The notes under the pieces: generated by a model
The model's input: the letters and a program-made list of their open reading frames with translations, nothing else
Databases searched by the model: none
Told to the model about the DNA's origin: nothing
In this document: positions 45,441 through 55,910 of the stretch, piece after piece
Numbering within the stretch: position 1 is the first letter of the stretch
Layout: the number at the start of each line of letters is the position of its first letter
Translations under genes and position numbers: made by a program
Assembly: GCF_020171315.1 (NCBI RefSeq)
Contig: NZ_JAIUZP010000005.1
Location: 1-64,000 of the forward strand
Direction: 5' to 3'
Source: Pseudooceanicola nanhaiensis
GTDB lineage: Bacteria > Pseudomonadota > Alphaproteobacteria > Rhodobacterales > Rhodobacteraceae
DNA: 64,000 bases

Positions 45441-45890
45441 ATGACCGATATCCTGATTTCCCTGTATCCCTGGACCAAGGCGCTTCACATCGTGTCCGTC
45501 GTGGCCTGGATGGCCGGGATCTTCTATCTGCCGAGGCTTTTCGTCTATCACGCGGAAAGCGTAGAGCAGGGGAGTGACACGGACGCGCTCTTCAAGATCA
45601 TGGAACGGCGCCTGCTGAAGGCGATCATGAACCCCGCCAGCATCGCCACGTGGATTTTCGGCCTCATGCTGGTCTTCACGCCCGGGATCGTCGACTGGAG
45701 CGCCGTCTGGCCCTACACCAAGGGCGCCTCGATCCTCGCCATGACGTGGTTCCACCACTGGCTCGCGCTGCGCCGCAAGGATTTCGCACGCGGCGAGAAC
45801 CAGCTCGCAGGGCGCCGCTACCGCATGATGAACGAGCTTCCCACGCTCCTGCTTATCGTGATCGTGTTTTCGGTCGTCCTGCGCTTCTGA
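45441..45890 (+). CDS. hemJ: Protoporphyrinogen oxidase HemJ
   Basis: A 149-residue membrane protein with four helices that oxidises protoporphyrinogen IX to protoporphyrin IX. WTKALHIVSVVAWMAGIFYLPRL carries the conserved H16 (haem ligand), FVYHAES follows, and YWFHHW-type AMTWFHHWLALRRKDF and YRMMNELPTLLLI are conserved. It is the oxygen-independent route partner to HemY-type oxidases, and here the likely sole enzyme for the step within this window. Confidence 0.94.
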   Translation: MTDILISLYPWTKALHIVSVVAWMAGIFYLPRLFVYHAESVEQGSDTDALFKIMERRLLKAIMNPASIATWIFGLMLVFTPGIVDWSAVWPYTKGASILAMTWFHHWLALRRKDFARGENQLAGRRYRMMNELPTLLLIVIVFSVVLRF

Positions 45891-46078
45891 GGGGCCTTAC
45901 AGCGCCATCTCGGCCCCTTCCGGCTTTTTAGATCCCAGCGAATCCGTTGACTCAGCGGGGGGCTGCGCCTATCTGTGGCCCCAAGCCCGTCCGTCCGGAC
46001 AAGGGATTCCACGATACACATGACCAAACGAACGATCGCGCGCCCGTGCTTCACCGGGCCGATCCGGGATATTCGCAT

Positions 46079-47350
46079 ATGACCACCGAACGTCTGAACC
46101 TCTCCGACCTGAAGGCAAAGAGCCCCAAGGCGCTTCTTGCCATGGCCGAAGAGCTGGAGATCGAAAACGCCTCGACCATGCGCAAGGGCGAGATGATGTT
46201 CTCGATCCTCAAGGAAATGGCCGAGGAAGGCTGGGAGATCGGCGGCGACGGCGTCCTCGAGGTGCTGCAGGACGGTTTCGGCTTCCTGCGCTCGACCGAA
46301 GCCAACTATCTGCCGGGTCCCGATGACATCTATGTCTCGCCCGACATGATCCGCCAGTACTCCCTGCGCACCGGGGACACCATCGAGGGCCTCATGAAGG
46401 CCCCGCAGGAGACCGAGCGCTACTTCTGCCTGACCACGGTCTCCTCGATCAACTTCGAGGACCCTGAGAAGGCCCGCCACAAGATCGCCTTCGACAACCT
46501 GACCCCGCTCTATCCCGATGAGCGGCTGAAGATGGAAATCGAAGACCCTACCATCAAGGACCGCTCCGCCCGGGTCATCGACCTCGTCGCGCCGATCGGG
46601 AAGGGGCAGCGTTCGCTCATCGTGGCACCGCCGCGGACCGGTAAGACCGTCCTGCTGCAAAACATCGCCCACTCGATCGAGAAGAACCACCCCGAGTGCT
46701 ATCTGATCGTCCTGCTGATCGACGAACGTCCCGAAGAGGTGACGGACATGCAGCGTTCCGTGAAGGGTGAGGTGATCTCCTCCACCTTCGACGAACCGGC
46801 CACCCGTCACGTCGCCGTCTCCGAGATGGTGATCGAGAAGGCCAAGCGTCTGGTCGAGCATAAACGAGATGTTGTGATCCTTCTCGATTCGATCACAAGA
46901 CTTGGTCGTGCCTTCAACACTGTGGTGCCGTCCTCGGGTAAGGTGCTTACCGGTGGTGTTGACGCCAACGCCCTGCAGCGCCCCAAGCGCTTCTTTGGTG
47001 CCGCACGGAACATCGAAGAGGGCGGTTCGCTCACCATCATCGCCACCGCGCTGATCGATACCGGCTCGCGGATGGACGAGGTGATCTTCGAAGAATTCAA
47101 AGGGACGGGTAACTCCGAGATCGTGCTCGACCGCAAGATTGCGGACAAGCGCGTCTACCCGGCGATCGACATCCTCAAGTCCGGCACGCGGAAAGAGGAT
47201 CTCCTCACCGACAAGGGCGACCTGCAGAAGACCTTCGTCCTGCGCCGTATCCTCAACCCGATGGGCACCACGGATGCGATCGAATTCCTCCTGTCGAAGC
47301 TGAAGCAGACCAAGACGAATGGCGAATTCTTCGACTCGATGAACACCTGA
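46079..47350 (+). CDS. rho: Transcription termination factor Rho
   Basis: A 423-residue hexameric RNA helicase. The N-terminal OB fold binds RNA ([16 protein letters not shown], about 58-72), APPRTGKT (183-190) is Walker [13 protein letters not shown] contains the Walker B and Q-loop region, and RLGRAFN is part of the R-loop. The start at 46079 matches the family ([12 protein letters not shown]). About 190 bases of leader separate it from hemJ, room for the autoregulation common to rho. Confidence 0.98.
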   Translation: MTTERLNLSDLKAKSPKALLAMAEELEIENASTMRKGEMMFSILKEMAEEGWEIGGDGVLEVLQDGFGFLRSTEANYLPGPDDIYVSPDMIRQYSLRTGDTIEGLMKAPQETERYFCLTTVSSINFEDPEKARHKIAFDNLTPLYPDERLKMEIEDPTIKDRSARVIDLVAPIGKGQRSLIVAPPRTGKTVLLQNIAHSIEKNHPECYLIVLLIDERPEEVTDMQRSVKGEVISSTFDEPATRHVAVSEMVIEKAKRLVEHKRDVVILLDSITRLGRAFNTVVPSSGKVLTGGVDANALQRPKRFFGAARNIEEGGSLTIIATALIDTGSRMDEVIFEEFKGTGNSEIVLDRKIADKRVYPAIDILKSGTRKEDLLTDKGDLQKTFVLRRILNPMGTTDAIEFLLSKLKQTKTNGEFFDSMNT

Positions 47351-47474
47351 TCCTGCCATCCGGCACGGAGCACGACAGGGCAGGCGCGGTGATCTCACCG
47401 GCCTGTCCGTTTGCTTTCCGGCCCCGGCTTTCCCTGGCGGGTCGCCCGCCGCAGCGCAATTCGGATGTGACACG

Positions 47475-48758
47475 ATGGACACGATCTATGCCCTCGCTTC
47501 CGCCCCCGGCAAGGCCGGCGTGGCTGTCATCCGCCTGTCCGGGCCCGAGGCCTGGGCCGCCGGTCGTACGCTTGCCGGCTCTCTGCCTGTTGCGCGCCAG
47601 TCTGCCGTCCGCCGCCTGACCTCCGCCGACGGCACCCACCTAGACGAGGCCTTGGTGCTGCCCTTTGCAGAAGGGGCCAGCTTCACCGGCGAAGAATCGT
47701 TGGAGCTTCATCTCCACGGGAGCCCCGCGGTCATCGCTGCGGTCCTGCGTGAACTGTCGCTTCAACCGGGTCTTCGACCGGCCGAGGCTGGCGAGTTCAC
47801 TCGCCGCGCGTTGGAGAACAACCGGCTCGACCTTGCGCAGGTCGAAGGCCTCGCCGATCTCATCGACGCAGAGACCGAGGCACAGCGGCGCCAGGCGCTT
47901 CGTGTTCTCTCCGGCGAACTCGGTACCCGCGCCGAAGGCTGGCGCCGAGACCTGATCCGTGCCGCCGCGCTCATCGAGGCGACCATCGACTTTGCCGACG
48001 AGGAAGTGCCCGTCGACGTTACCCCTGAGGTGACCGAGCTTCTGACCGGCGTCCGCGACAGCCTCCGTGCCGAGATTGACGGCACCCGCGTGGCGGAACG
48101 TATCCGCACCGGCTTCGAGGTTGCCATCGTCGGTGCGCCCAATGTCGGAAAATCCACGCTGCTCAACGCGCTTGCCGGGCGCGAAGCGGCGATCACCTCG
48201 GAATACGCCGGCACCACGCGCGACGTGATCGAGGTCCGCATGGACCTTGGCGGTTTGCCCGTGACGCTGCTGGACACCGCGGGCATCCGCGATACCGACG
48301 ATTACGTCGAAGCCATCGGCGTCGAACGCGCCCGCGAACGGGCCCGGCTGGCGGATCTGCGCGTTTTCCTCCTCGACGGCGATGCGCCTGATCTGGAACC
48401 GGAAGGGCAGGACCTCGTCCTGCGGGCCAAGGCCGATCTCCACCCCGATGCCGATAATGCGATCTCCGGCAAGACGGGGCAGGGGATCTCCACCCTTGTG
48501 GCCCGCGTGACCGAGATCCTCTCGGCCCGTGCCGCCGGGATTGGCATCGCCACGCGCGAACGCCACCGGATCGCCATGACGCGCGCCATCGCCACCATGG
48601 AAGACGCGCAGCTGCGGATCGACATGGGGCCGGATATGGCCGACCTCGCGGCGGAAGAGCTTCGCACCGCTATTCGCGCCCTCGATTCTCTGGTAGGACG
48701 CGTGGACGTTGAGAATTTGCTGGATGAAATCTTCTCCAGCTTCTGCATCGGCAAGTAG
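47475..48758 (+). CDS. mnmE: tRNA modification GTPase MnmE
   Basis: A 427-residue GTPase that with MnmG adds the 5-carboxymethylaminomethyl (cmnm5) group to wobble U34. The N-terminal formyl-THF-binding domain starts [14 protein letters not shown], the G domain has GAPNVGKST and the G2/G3 motifs DTAGIRD, and the C-terminus ends CIGK with the catalytic cysteine C424. Its stop codon overlaps the ribosome binding site of mnmG. Confidence 0.97.
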   Translation: MDTIYALASAPGKAGVAVIRLSGPEAWAAGRTLAGSLPVARQSAVRRLTSADGTHLDEALVLPFAEGASFTGEESLELHLHGSPAVIAAVLRELSLQPGLRPAEAGEFTRRALENNRLDLAQVEGLADLIDAETEAQRRQALRVLSGELGTRAEGWRRDLIRAAALIEATIDFADEEVPVDVTPEVTELLTGVRDSLRAEIDGTRVAERIRTGFEVAIVGAPNVGKSTLLNALAGREAAITSEYAGTTRDVIEVRMDLGGLPVTLLDTAGIRDTDDYVEAIGVERARERARLADLRVFLLDGDAPDLEPEGQDLVLRAKADLHPDADNAISGKTGQGISTLVARVTEILSARAAGIGIATRERHRIAMTRAIATMEDAQLRIDMGPDMADLAAEELRTAIRALDSLVGRVDVENLLDEIFSSFCIGK

Positions 48759-48761
48759 GAG

Positions 48762-48777
48762 TGTTTCACGTGAAACA
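48762..48777. promoter_or_regulatory. parS centromere site overlapping the mnmG start
   Basis: TGTTTCACGTGAAACA, the 16-base palindrome bound by ParB in most bacteria, occurs perfectly here. It lies between the AGGAG ribosome binding site (48757-48761) of mnmG and its first codons. Confidence 0.93.
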
Positions 48778-50638
48778 TTGGGACTTCGATGTCGTCGTCA
48801 TCGGCGGCGGTCACGCGGGCAGCGATGCAGCCCACGCAGCGGCGCGCGCCGGGGCACGAACTGCCCTCGTCACGCTCAAGCGAGCCGGTATCGGCGTGAT
48901 GTCCTGCAACCCGGCGATCGGGGGCCTCGGCAAGGGGCACTTGGTGCGGGAAGTGGACGCGCTGGACGGCGTGATGGGCCGTGTCGCGGACAAGGCGGGT
49001 ATCCAGTATCGCCTGCTGAACCGCCGCAAGGGCCCCGCGGTGCAGGGGCCGCGCGCCCAGGCAGACCGTAAACTCTACCGCGAAGCCATGCTGGCCGAGA
49101 TCGAAGCCTGCCCCGGCCTGACCGTGGTCGAGGGCGAAGCCACCGACTTCCTGATGGAAGGGGAGGGCGTGCGCGGCGTCCGCCTCGCCGATGGCAGCGA
49201 GTTGAAGGCCGGGGCCGTGGTCCTGACCACTGGTACCTTCCTCCGCGGCGTGATCCACATCGGAGATGTGAACCGCCCCGGCGGTCGTATGGGCGACAAG
49301 CCCTCGGTGAAGCTTGCCGAGCGGATTGACAGCTTTGATCTGCCTCTGGGCCGCCTGAAAACCGGCACGCCTCCGCGTCTCGACGGCCGTACGATCAACT
49401 GGGATATCCTCGAAAGCCAACCCGGCGACGATGAACCGGTCCTGTTCTCCTTCCTGTCCAAAAGCGTCGCCGTCCGGCAGATCGCCTGCGGGATCACCCA
49501 CACGAACGAGCGGACGCACGAGATCATCCAGGAGAACCTCGGCCGGTCTGCCATGTATGGCGGCCATATCGAGGGCGTCGGTCCGCGCTATTGCCCGTCC
49601 ATCGAGGACAAGATCGTGCGGTTTGCGGATAAAACCTCGCATCAGGTCTTCCTCGAACCCGAGGGGCTGGATGACCACACGGTCTATCCCAACGGCATTT
49701 CCACCTCGCTGCCGCAGGATGTGCAGGAGGCCTACGTCACCTCGATCCGCGGTCTGGAGAACACGACGATCCTGCAGCCGGGCTATGCGATCGAATATGA
49801 CTACGTCGATCCCCGCGCGCTGGATACACGGCTGGCCGTGAAGTCCGTCCCGGGGCTGTTCCTCGCTGGGCAGATCAACGGGACCACGGGTTATGAAGAG
49901 GCGGCGGCACAAGGCCTTGTGGCTGGCATGAACGCCGCCCGCGAAGTCTTGGGGCAGGAGCCTGCGCTCTTCTCGCGCTCAGATTCCTACATCGGTGTCA
50001 TGGTGGATGACTTGACCAGCCGTGGCGTGACCGAGCCCTACCGGATGTTTACCTCACGGGCTGAATTCCGTTTGTCCCTGCGGGCGGACAACGCGGACCA
50101 GCGCCTGACGCCGCTTGGTCTCAACTGGGGCGTGGTCGGGGAGACCCGTAAAGCGGCCTTCGAGGATAAGATGGAGCGGCTGGAATCCGCGAAGGACCGG
50201 ATGACCACGGCGACCTATACGCCGCGCGAGGTGTCCGCGCTTGGGCTAAAGGTCAACCAGGACGGTGCACGGCGGAGCCTGTACCAGCTGATGGCCTTCC
50301 CGGATATGACCTTCGAGGCGCTTCTCGCGCTCGACCCCGCGCTGGAAACCATCGACGGCGAGACGCGCGAGCAGATCGCCCGTGATGCGCTTTATGCGAA
50401 CTACATCGAACGGCAGCAGCGCGACGTGGAGGCGATGAAGCGGGATGAACAACAGGAGATCCCCGTGAACTTCGATTTTACCGCGCTTGAGGGGCTCAGT
50501 AACGAGCTGAAAGGCAAGCTGACGCGTGCCCGACCTGCGAACCTTGCCCAGGCGGCACGTGTGGATGGGATGACGCCGGCGGCTGTGACGCTCCTTCTGG
50601 CGCGTCTGCGTCGCGACAAGCGCGAGAAGTCGGCGTGA
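48770..50638 (+). CDS. mnmG: tRNA uridine 5-carboxymethylaminomethyl modification enzyme MnmG
   Basis: A 622-residue FAD-dependent partner of Mnm[11 protein letters not shown] (near the N-terminus) binds FAD, and [28 protein letters not shown] is the strongest family signature. I prefer the GTG at 48770, spaced eight bases from AGGAG; a GTG at 48761 would add MFH but lies directly on the ribosome binding site. The start codon is inside the parS palindrome. The mnmE stop is 11 bases upstream. Confidence 0.95.
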   Translation: MKHWDFDVVVIGGGHAGSDAAHAAARAGARTALVTLKRAGIGVMSCNPAIGGLGKGHLVREVDALDGVMGRVADKAGIQYRLLNRRKGPAVQGPRAQADRKLYREAMLAEIEACPGLTVVEGEATDFLMEGEGVRGVRLADGSELKAGAVVLTTGTFLRGVIHIGDVNRPGGRMGDKPSVKLAERIDSFDLPLGRLKTGTPPRLDGRTINWDILESQPGDDEPVLFSFLSKSVAVRQIACGITHTNERTHEIIQENLGRSAMYGGHIEGVGPRYCPSIEDKIVRFADKTSHQVFLEPEGLDDHTVYPNGISTSLPQDVQEAYVTSIRGLENTTILQPGYAIEYDYVDPRALDTRLAVKSVPGLFLAGQINGTTGYEEAAAQGLVAGMNAAREVLGQEPALFSRSDSYIGVMVDDLTSRGVTEPYRMFTSRAEFRLSLRADNADQRLTPLGLNWGVVGETRKAAFEDKMERLESAKDRMTTATYTPREVSALGLKVNQDGARRSLYQLMAFPDMTFEALLALDPALETIDGETREQIARDALYANYIERQQRDVEAMKRDEQQEIPVNFDFTALEGLSNELKGKLTRARPANLAQAARVDGMTPAAVTLLLARLRRDKREKSA

Positions 50639-51249
50639 GCGGGGCAGGGGAGGCGCTCAATGTTTCACGTGAAACACTGGAGCGGCTGGAAACCTACGCA
50701 GAGCTTCTGAAGAAATGGAACCCTCGGATCAACCTCGTGGCCAAATCCACGCTGGATGACCTGTGGAACCGGCACATCCTTGATAGCCTTCAGGTTTACG
50801 AGGCGGCTGGCGCGCCCGAGGGGAAATGGGTGGATCTGGGCAGTGGCGGAGGCTTCCCGGGGCTGGTTGTCGCGATCTGTGCGGCGGATCAGCAGCCCGA
50901 CCTCGATGTGACGTTGATCGAATCCGACCAGCGGAAGGCGGCCTTCCTGCGCTCGGTCCTGCGGGAAACCCATACCCCGGGCCGGGTGCTGGCGCAGCGG
51001 ATCGAGCAGGCGGAACCGCAACAGGCGGAGTACCTTTCGGCCCGGGCGCTGGCAGATTTGGGGGACCTTCTGGGCTTTGCCGAACGGCACCTCGCACCCG
51101 AGGGAATCGCCTATTTCCAGAAAGGCGCGCGCTGGAAGCAGGAAATTTCTGCGGCGGAAACCGCGTGGCGCTTCCACTGGGAGGCCGTGGAGAGTAAGAC
51201 TAATCCCGGTGCAGCCATCTTGAAAATCAGGGGAATCGCGCGTGTCTGA
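50635..51249 (+). CDS. rsmG: 16S rRNA (guanine(527)-N(7))-methyltransferase RsmG
   Basis: A 204-residue SAM methyltransferase acting on G527 of 16S r[20 protein letters not shown] is the SAM-binding motif, and [12 protein letters not shown] at the N-terminus is partly written by a parS palindrome. The GTG start at 50635 overlaps the mnmG stop. Loss of the gene gives low-level streptomycin resistance in other bacteria. Confidence 0.96.
   Translation: MSGAGEALNVSRETLERLETYAELLKKWNPRINLVAKSTLDDLWNRHILDSLQVYEAAGAPEGKWVDLGSGGGFPGLVVAICAADQQPDLDVTLIESDQRKAAFLRSVLRETHTPGRVLAQRIEQAEPQQAEYLSARALADLGDLLGFAERHLAPEGIAYFQKGARWKQEISAAETAWRFHWEAVESKTNPGAAILKIRGIARV
50661..50676. promoter_or_regulatory. parS centromere site inside rsmG
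   Basis: A second perfect TGTTTCACGTGAAACA lies in the rsmG coding region, encoding the NVSRET residues. It is about 1.9 kb from the first site and 600 bases ahead of parA. Confidence 0.93.
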
Positions 51250-52051
51250 CCTCATCACTTCTACTCAGCCCAAGATCATCGCGATTGCCAATCAGAAGGG
51301 CGGGGTCGGGAAGACCACGACCGCGATCAACCTCAGCGCTGCGCTGGTGGAGCAGGGCTGCAACGTGCTTCTCATCGATCTCGACCCGCAGGGGAATGCC
51401 TCTACCGGGCTTGGGGTTGAGCTGGAAGAGCGTGAAAATACGACCTATGAGCTGCTGCTGGACGAGGTGGCGCTGGAGGATGTGATCCAGGCGACGGAGA
51501 TTGACGGGCTGTGCATCGTGCCTGCGACGGTCGATCTGTCTTCCGCGGATATCGAGCTGATCGCGAATGAGAAGCGCAGCTTCCTGCTGCATGACGCGCT
51601 GCGCCAGCCTGCGATGGAACGCTATCGCTTCGATTACATCCTGATCGACTGCCCGCCTTCGCTGAACCTGCTGACGGTGAACGCCATGGTCGCCTCGCAT
51701 TCGGTGCTGGTGCCGCTGCAGTCGGAATTCTTCGCGCTGGAAGGTCTGTCGCAGCTGATGCTGACGATCCGCGAGGTGCGTCAGAGCGCCAACAAGGACC
51801 TTCGGATCGAAGGTATTGTGTTGACCATGTATGACGCACGCAACAACTTGTCCCAGCAGGTCGAAAAAGACGCGCGGGATAACCTCGGCGATCTGGTCTT
51901 CAGCACCATTATCCCGCGTAACGTGCGTGTCAGCGAGGCGCCGTCCTACGCGATGCCCGTGCTGGATTTCGATACGACCTCGAAAGGGGCGCAGGCTTAT
52001 CGCCAACTGGCGGAAGAGCTGATGCGGAAGAACGAGCGGGTCGCCGCCTAA
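51242..52051 (+). CDS. parA: Chromosome partitioning ATPase ParA
   Basis: A 269-residue deviant Walker A ATPase, KGGVGKTT (19-26), with PQGNAS and DCPPSLNLLTVNA. It binds DNA nonspecifically as ATP dimers and pulls ParB-parS complexes toward the pole. The start is the GTG at 51242, overlapping rsmG by eight bases. Confidence 0.97.
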   Translation: MSDLITSTQPKIIAIANQKGGVGKTTTAINLSAALVEQGCNVLLIDLDPQGNASTGLGVELEERENTTYELLLDEVALEDVIQATEIDGLCIVPATVDLSSADIELIANEKRSFLLHDALRQPAMERYRFDYILIDCPPSLNLLTVNAMVASHSVLVPLQSEFFALEGLSQLMLTIREVRQSANKDLRIEGIVLTMYDARNNLSQQVEKDARDNLGDLVFSTIIPRNVRVSEAPSYAMPVLDFDTTSKGAQAYRQLAEELMRKNERVAA

Positions 52052-52088
52052 AACACCCTGGAAAAGGGCCCACAAGAAGGGGAAGAGC

Positions 52089-52985
52089 ATGAGTGAAGCG
52101 AGAAAAGGCCGCGGCCTTGGCCGGGGGCTGTCGGCCCTCATGGCGGATGTACGGACCGAGGAACCGGTCGCAGCGGGGGCAGGGGAGGCCACGCCGCGCC
52201 GTCCCGACATGATGGTGCCGGTCGAGCGGGTTCAGCCGAACCCGGATCAGCCGCGTCGCACCTTCACGCCGGATCAGCTGGACGAACTGGCGGAATCGAT
52301 CCGCGTGCGCGGGATCATCCAGCCGCTGATCGTGCGCGAGAAGGACGGCAATTACGAGATCGTCGCCGGTGAACGCCGCTGGCGCGCTGCGCAGATTGCG
52401 CAGCTGCACGAGGTTCCGGTGCTGGTGCGGGACTTCAACGATACGGAAGTTCTGGAAGTCGCGATCATCGAGAACATCCAGCGGGCGGACCTGAACCCGG
52501 TGGAAGAGGCCGCGGGCTACCGCGCGCTCATGGATCGTTTCGGCCACACGCAGGAGAAGGTCGCGGAGGCGCTCGGCAAGAGCCGGTCCTACATCGCGAA
52601 CCTGCTGCGGCTGCTGAACCTGCCGGACGAGATCCTGAACTACCTCAAGGAAGGTCAGCTGTCCGCCGGTCACGCACGGGCGCTGATCACGGCGGAGAAC
52701 CCGGTGGCGCTGGCGCGTCAGGTGATCCAGCGCGGTCTTTCCGTACGGGAGACTGAGCGTCTGGTGAAACTGGGGCAGGAGCAGAAGCCGAAGGCCGAGA
52801 AGAAGCCGCGCAGCCTTGAAAAAGACGCGGACACGCGGGCGCTGGAAGGCGACCTGTCGGCCACGATCGGCATGAAGGTTTCGATCGACCACACCCAGGG
52901 CCAGAAGAGCGGCAAGGTGGTGATCAGCTACGACTCGCTCGAAAAGCTTGATGAGCTGTGCAGCCTGCTCAGTTCGGGGCGGTAG
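52089..52985 (+). CDS. parB: Chromosome partitioning protein ParB
   Basis: A 298-residue CTP-dependent DNA clamp. The N-terminus RKGRGLGRGLSALM contacts ParA, IIQPLIVREKDGNYEIVAGERRWRAAQ contains the GERRxRA CTP-binding motif, and EKVAEALGKSRSYIANLLRLL is the parS-reading helix-turn-helix. It loads at the two sites within mnmG and rsmG. Confidence 0.97.
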   Translation: MSEARKGRGLGRGLSALMADVRTEEPVAAGAGEATPRRPDMMVPVERVQPNPDQPRRTFTPDQLDELAESIRVRGIIQPLIVREKDGNYEIVAGERRWRAAQIAQLHEVPVLVRDFNDTEVLEVAIIENIQRADLNPVEEAAGYRALMDRFGHTQEKVAEALGKSRSYIANLLRLLNLPDEILNYLKEGQLSAGHARALITAENPVALARQVIQRGLSVRETERLVKLGQEQKPKAEKKPRSLEKDADTRALEGDLSATIGMKVSIDHTQGQKSGKVVISYDSLEKLDELCSLLSSGR

Positions 52986-53328
52986 GCCGCGTCCAGATGA
53001 AAATCAGGACGCCGCAGAGCACAAGCGCCTGAATCAAAAGGATAATTGGCGCGAAACCAAGGGCAAGCGACACGCAGAAGCCAGCAAAGACCGAGATGGT
53101 CGTGATTTGCTTGGTTTTCTTGGTCACCGAACCGGTTTCGTGCCAATGATGGATGGGCGGCCCGAAGGTTGGGTGGGTCATCAGCCAGTCGTGCAGCCGT
53201 TCGGATGAACGGGCAAAGCAGAAGGCCCCCAGCAGCATGAAGGGGACCGTGGGCATGATGGGAAGTGCCGCGCCGATGAGGCCCAGCAGAACCGCCGTCA
53301 GCCCGCAGAGGAACCAGACGGTCCGCAT
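52969..53328 (-). CDS. YbaN/DUF454 family membrane protein
   Basis: A 119-residue protein with three or four membrane segments (about 4-27, 30-40 and 75-112). The family signature LGLIGAALPIMPTVPFMLLGAFCFARSSERLHDWL is present. Function unknown. It overlaps the parB 3' end by 17 bases in antisense and is joined to hemW by TGATG. Confidence 0.88.
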   Translation of the reverse strand: MRTVWFLCGLTAVLLGLIGAALPIMPTVPFMLLGAFCFARSSERLHDWLMTHPTFGPPIHHWHETGSVTKKTKQITTISVFAGFCVSLALGFAPIILLIQALVLCGVLIFIWTRPTAPN

Positions 53329-54485
53329 CAGCCGCCCAGGTATTCCGAGATCACAGCGTTGAGCACCAGCCTGCCTTCTTTCGTGGTCTTCAGGCGGGAA
53401 CCGTCCCGCCGGATCATTCCGATATCAGACAGATATTGCGTTTTCGCTTCCGGCAAAGGGGCCCCGGCGAGAACGTGATAGCGCTCCGGGTCGATGCCTT
53501 CGGTGAGGCGCAGGCCCATCATGAGGAATTCCTCGGCCTGATCGAGCGGCTCCAGCGCACGCACCGGGCCGGCGGGCTGGCCGCTTTCGACCAGCTCCAG
53601 CCATTTGCCGGGGGCCAGCACCGTCTCGGTCGCATAGCGCGTGCCGTTGAGGGTCAGACGGCCGTGGGCGCCGGGGCCGATACCGATGTAATCGCCGTAG
53701 TTCCAGTAGATCAGGTTGTGCCGGCTCTCCGCGCCCGCACGGGCGTGGTTGGAGACCTCGTAGGCGGGCATGCCGGCGGCCTCGGTCAGCTCCTGCGTGA
53801 TCTCGAACATCTCGGCCCCGCTGTCCTCGTCGGGCAGGCCGCGCAGCTTGCCGCGGTTGTAGCGGTCGCCGAAGGCCGTGCCCTGTTCGATGGTCAGCTG
53901 GTAGAGCGAGAGGTGATCGACCGCCATGGAGAGCGCCTCTGACAGTTCCGCACGCCACTGGTCTTTGGTCTGGTCCTGCCGGGCATAGATCAGATCGAAG
54001 GAGACGCGGTCAAAGGCGCTGCGGGCGATGTCGAAGGCGGTGCGGGCCTGTGCCACGTCATGGATCCGTCCAAGGCGGCGCAGGTCGTCGTCATTCAGGG
54101 CCTGAACGCCGAGGGAGACCCGGTTCACGCCGCCCTGCGCATAGGCACGGAAGCGTCCCGCCTCGACGGATCCGGGGTTCGCCTCCAGCGTCACTTCGAT
54201 GTCGTTGGTCTGGGGCCAGAGCCGCCGGATCCGCTCAAGGATCGCGGCGACGACCTCGGGCTCCATGAGGGAGGGGGTGCCGCCGCCGAAGAAGACCGAC
54301 CGCAGGATGCGGTTCGGGGTCAGGGCGGCGCTGCGGTCCAGCTCGCTCAGGTAGGCGTCCAGCCAGCGGCGCTGATCGATGTGCCGCACCACGTGGCTGT
54401 TGAAGTCGCAATAGGGGCACTTGGCCTCGCAGAAAGGCCAGTGCAGGTAGAGGCCGAAGCCTCCGTTCTGCCAGTCCTCAGGCAA
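53328..54485 (-). CDS. hemW: Haem chaperone / radical SAM protein HemW
   Basis: A 385-residue radical-SAM protein of the oxygen-independent coproporphyrinogen oxidase family. [14 protein letters not shown] has the cluster cysteines C19, C23 and C26, but the extra cysteine of true HemN (CxxxCxxCxC) is replaced by phenylalanine-28, marking it as HemW, which inserts haem into proteins. [10 protein letters not shown] and [15 protein letters not shown] follow. It overlaps rdgB by eight bases. Confidence 0.9.
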   Translation of the reverse strand: MPEDWQNGGFGLYLHWPFCEAKCPYCDFNSHVVRHIDQRRWLDAYLSELDRSAALTPNRILRSVFFGGGTPSLMEPEVVAAILERIRRLWPQTNDIEVTLEANPGSVEAGRFRAYAQGGVNRVSLGVQALNDDDLRRLGRIHDVAQARTAFDIARSAFDRVSFDLIYARQDQTKDQWRAELSEALSMAVDHLSLYQLTIEQGTAFGDRYNRGKLRGLPDEDSGAEMFEITQELTEAAGMPAYEVSNHARAGAESRHNLIYWNYGDYIGIGPGAHGRLTLNGTRYATETVLAPGKWLELVESGQPAGPVRALEPLDQAEEFLMMGLRLTEGIDPERYHVLAGAPLPEAKTQYLSDIGMIRRDGSRLKTTKEGRLVLNAVISEYLGG

Positions 54486-55086
54486 AGCAGCCCTTCACGA
54501 GCTTGTCGAAGGCATCCGCGCGGTGCGAGATCGCGTTCTTCTGCTCGGAGGTCATCTCGGCAAAGGTGATGTCGAAGCCTGCGGGGACGAAGATCGGGTC
54601 ATAGCCATGCCCGTTCGTGCCACGCATGGGCCAGACCACCTCGCCGGGCATCTTGCCTGCGAAGACCTCGTCATGGCCATCGGGCCAGGCAAGGCAGAGC
54701 GTGCAGTTGAAGGCCGCGGTGCGCGGGAAGGGGGCGTTGCGCTCTTCCAGCTTGGTCCAGGTCTTGGTCATCGCCATGACGAAGTCGCGCCCGTCGGGCG
54801 TTTCGGCCCAATCGGCGGTGTAGACACCGGGCTGACCGTCGAGACCATCGACCGAAATGCCGCTGTCATCGGAGAGCGCGGGCAGGCCGGTCGCCTTGGC
54901 GGCGTAATGCGCCTTGATGCGCGCATTGCCGGCAAAGGTCGTCTCGGTCTCTTCCGGTTCATCCAGGCCGTGATCGGCGGCCGAGGTGACGGTGATCCCG
55001 AAGGGGGCGAGGAGCTCGGTGATCTCCTCCAGCTTGCCCTTGTTGTGGCTGGCCAGAACCAGCGCCTTGCCCTCGAACTTACGCAT
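54478..55086 (-). CDS. rdgB: XTP/dITP diphosphatase
   Basis: A 202-residue Ham1/RdgB enzyme removing inosine and xanthosine triphosphates from the nucleotide pool. [14 protein letters not shown] and [23 protein letters not shown] are the conserved substrate and metal loops. It overlaps rph and hemW by eight bases each. Confidence 0.96.
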   Translation of the reverse strand: MRKFEGKALVLASHNKGKLEEITELLAPFGITVTSAADHGLDEPEETETTFAGNARIKAHYAAKATGLPALSDDSGISVDGLDGQPGVYTADWAETPDGRDFVMAMTKTWTKLEERNAPFPRTAAFNCTLCLAWPDGHDEVFAGKMPGEVVWPMRGTNGHGYDPIFVPAGFDITFAEMTSEQKNAISHRADAFDKLVKGCFA

Positions 55087-55795
55087 TGGCGGCGGCCTTC
55101 TGGATCTCCACCAGCTCGCCCACGCCCTTTTCGGCGAGGTCGAGAAGCTGGTCCATCTGGGTGCGGGAGAAGACAGAGCCTTCCGCCGACATCTGCACTT
55201 CGATCAGCCGCTTGGAGCCGGTCATGATGAAGTTGCCATCCACGCCCGCATCGCTGTCCTCGGGGTAGTCGAGGTCCAGCACCGGCTGACCGGCGTAGAT
55301 GCCGCAGGAAACGGCGGCCACGGGATCGACCAGCGGGTCGGAGACGACGGCGCCGGTCTTCATCAGCTTGTTGACCGCGATGCGCAGCGCAACCCAGCCC
55401 CCGGTGATCGAGGCGCAGCGGGTGCCGCCATCGGCCTGGATCACGTCACAGTCGATGGTGATCTGGCGCTCGCCCAGGGCCGAGCGGTCGACACCGGCGC
55501 GCAGGGCGCGGCCGATGAGGCGCTGGATCTCGACGGTGCGGCCGCCTTGCTTGCCCATGGCCGCCTCGCGGCGCATCCGCGAGGTGGTGGAGCGGGGCAG
55601 CATGCCGTATTCCGCCGTCACCCAGCCCAGACCGGTGCCCTTGATGAAGGGCGGAACCCGGTCTTCCAGCGTCGCGGTGCAGAGCACATGGGTGTCGCCC
55701 ATCTTGATCAGGCACGACCCTTCGGCGTGTTTCGTGACCCCGGTCTCGATTGAAACCGCGCGCATTTCGCTTAAATCTCGTCCTGACGGTCGCAT
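55079..55795 (-). CDS. rph: Ribonuclease PH
   Basis: A 238-residue phosphorolytic exoribonuclease that trims tRNA 3' ends. [11 protein letters not shown] opens the protein, and [15 protein letters not shown] and [21 protein letters not shown] are strong family matches. The gene heads the rph-rdgB-hemW-ybaN unit, divergent from hrcA. Confidence 0.97.
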   Translation of the reverse strand: MRPSGRDLSEMRAVSIETGVTKHAEGSCLIKMGDTHVLCTATLEDRVPPFIKGTGLGWVTAEYGMLPRSTTSRMRREAAMGKQGGRTVEIQRLIGRALRAGVDRSALGERQITIDCDVIQADGGTRCASITGGWVALRIAVNKLMKTGAVVSDPLVDPVAAVSCGIYAGQPVLDLDYPEDSDAGVDGNFIMTGSKRLIEVQMSAEGSVFSRTQMDQLLDLAEKGVGELVEIQKAAANA

Positions 55796-55855
55796 TGGGC
55801 ACCCCTTTCGTTTGTGGGCGACATAGTCACGGCCACCTCGTGAACGCAACCCCGA

Positions 55856-55883
55856 TTGACCTTTGGGGCAGGGGCTCTTTAAT
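55856..55883 (+). promoter_or_regulatory. Promoter of hrcA-grpE
   Basis: TTGACC (55856-55861) and TTTAAT (55878-55883) with a 16-base spacer form a sigma-70-type promoter 28 bases ahead of the hrcA start. No CIRCE inverted repeat is visible between rph and hrcA. Confidence 0.45.
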
Positions 55884-55910
55884 GGGCGGCCAAGGGCAGG
55901 ACCTCTACGG

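Noticed and set aside
55796-55910. CIRCE operator (TTAGCACTC-N9-GAGTGCTAA) upstream of hrcA.
   Set aside because: Neither half-site is present in the intergenic region.
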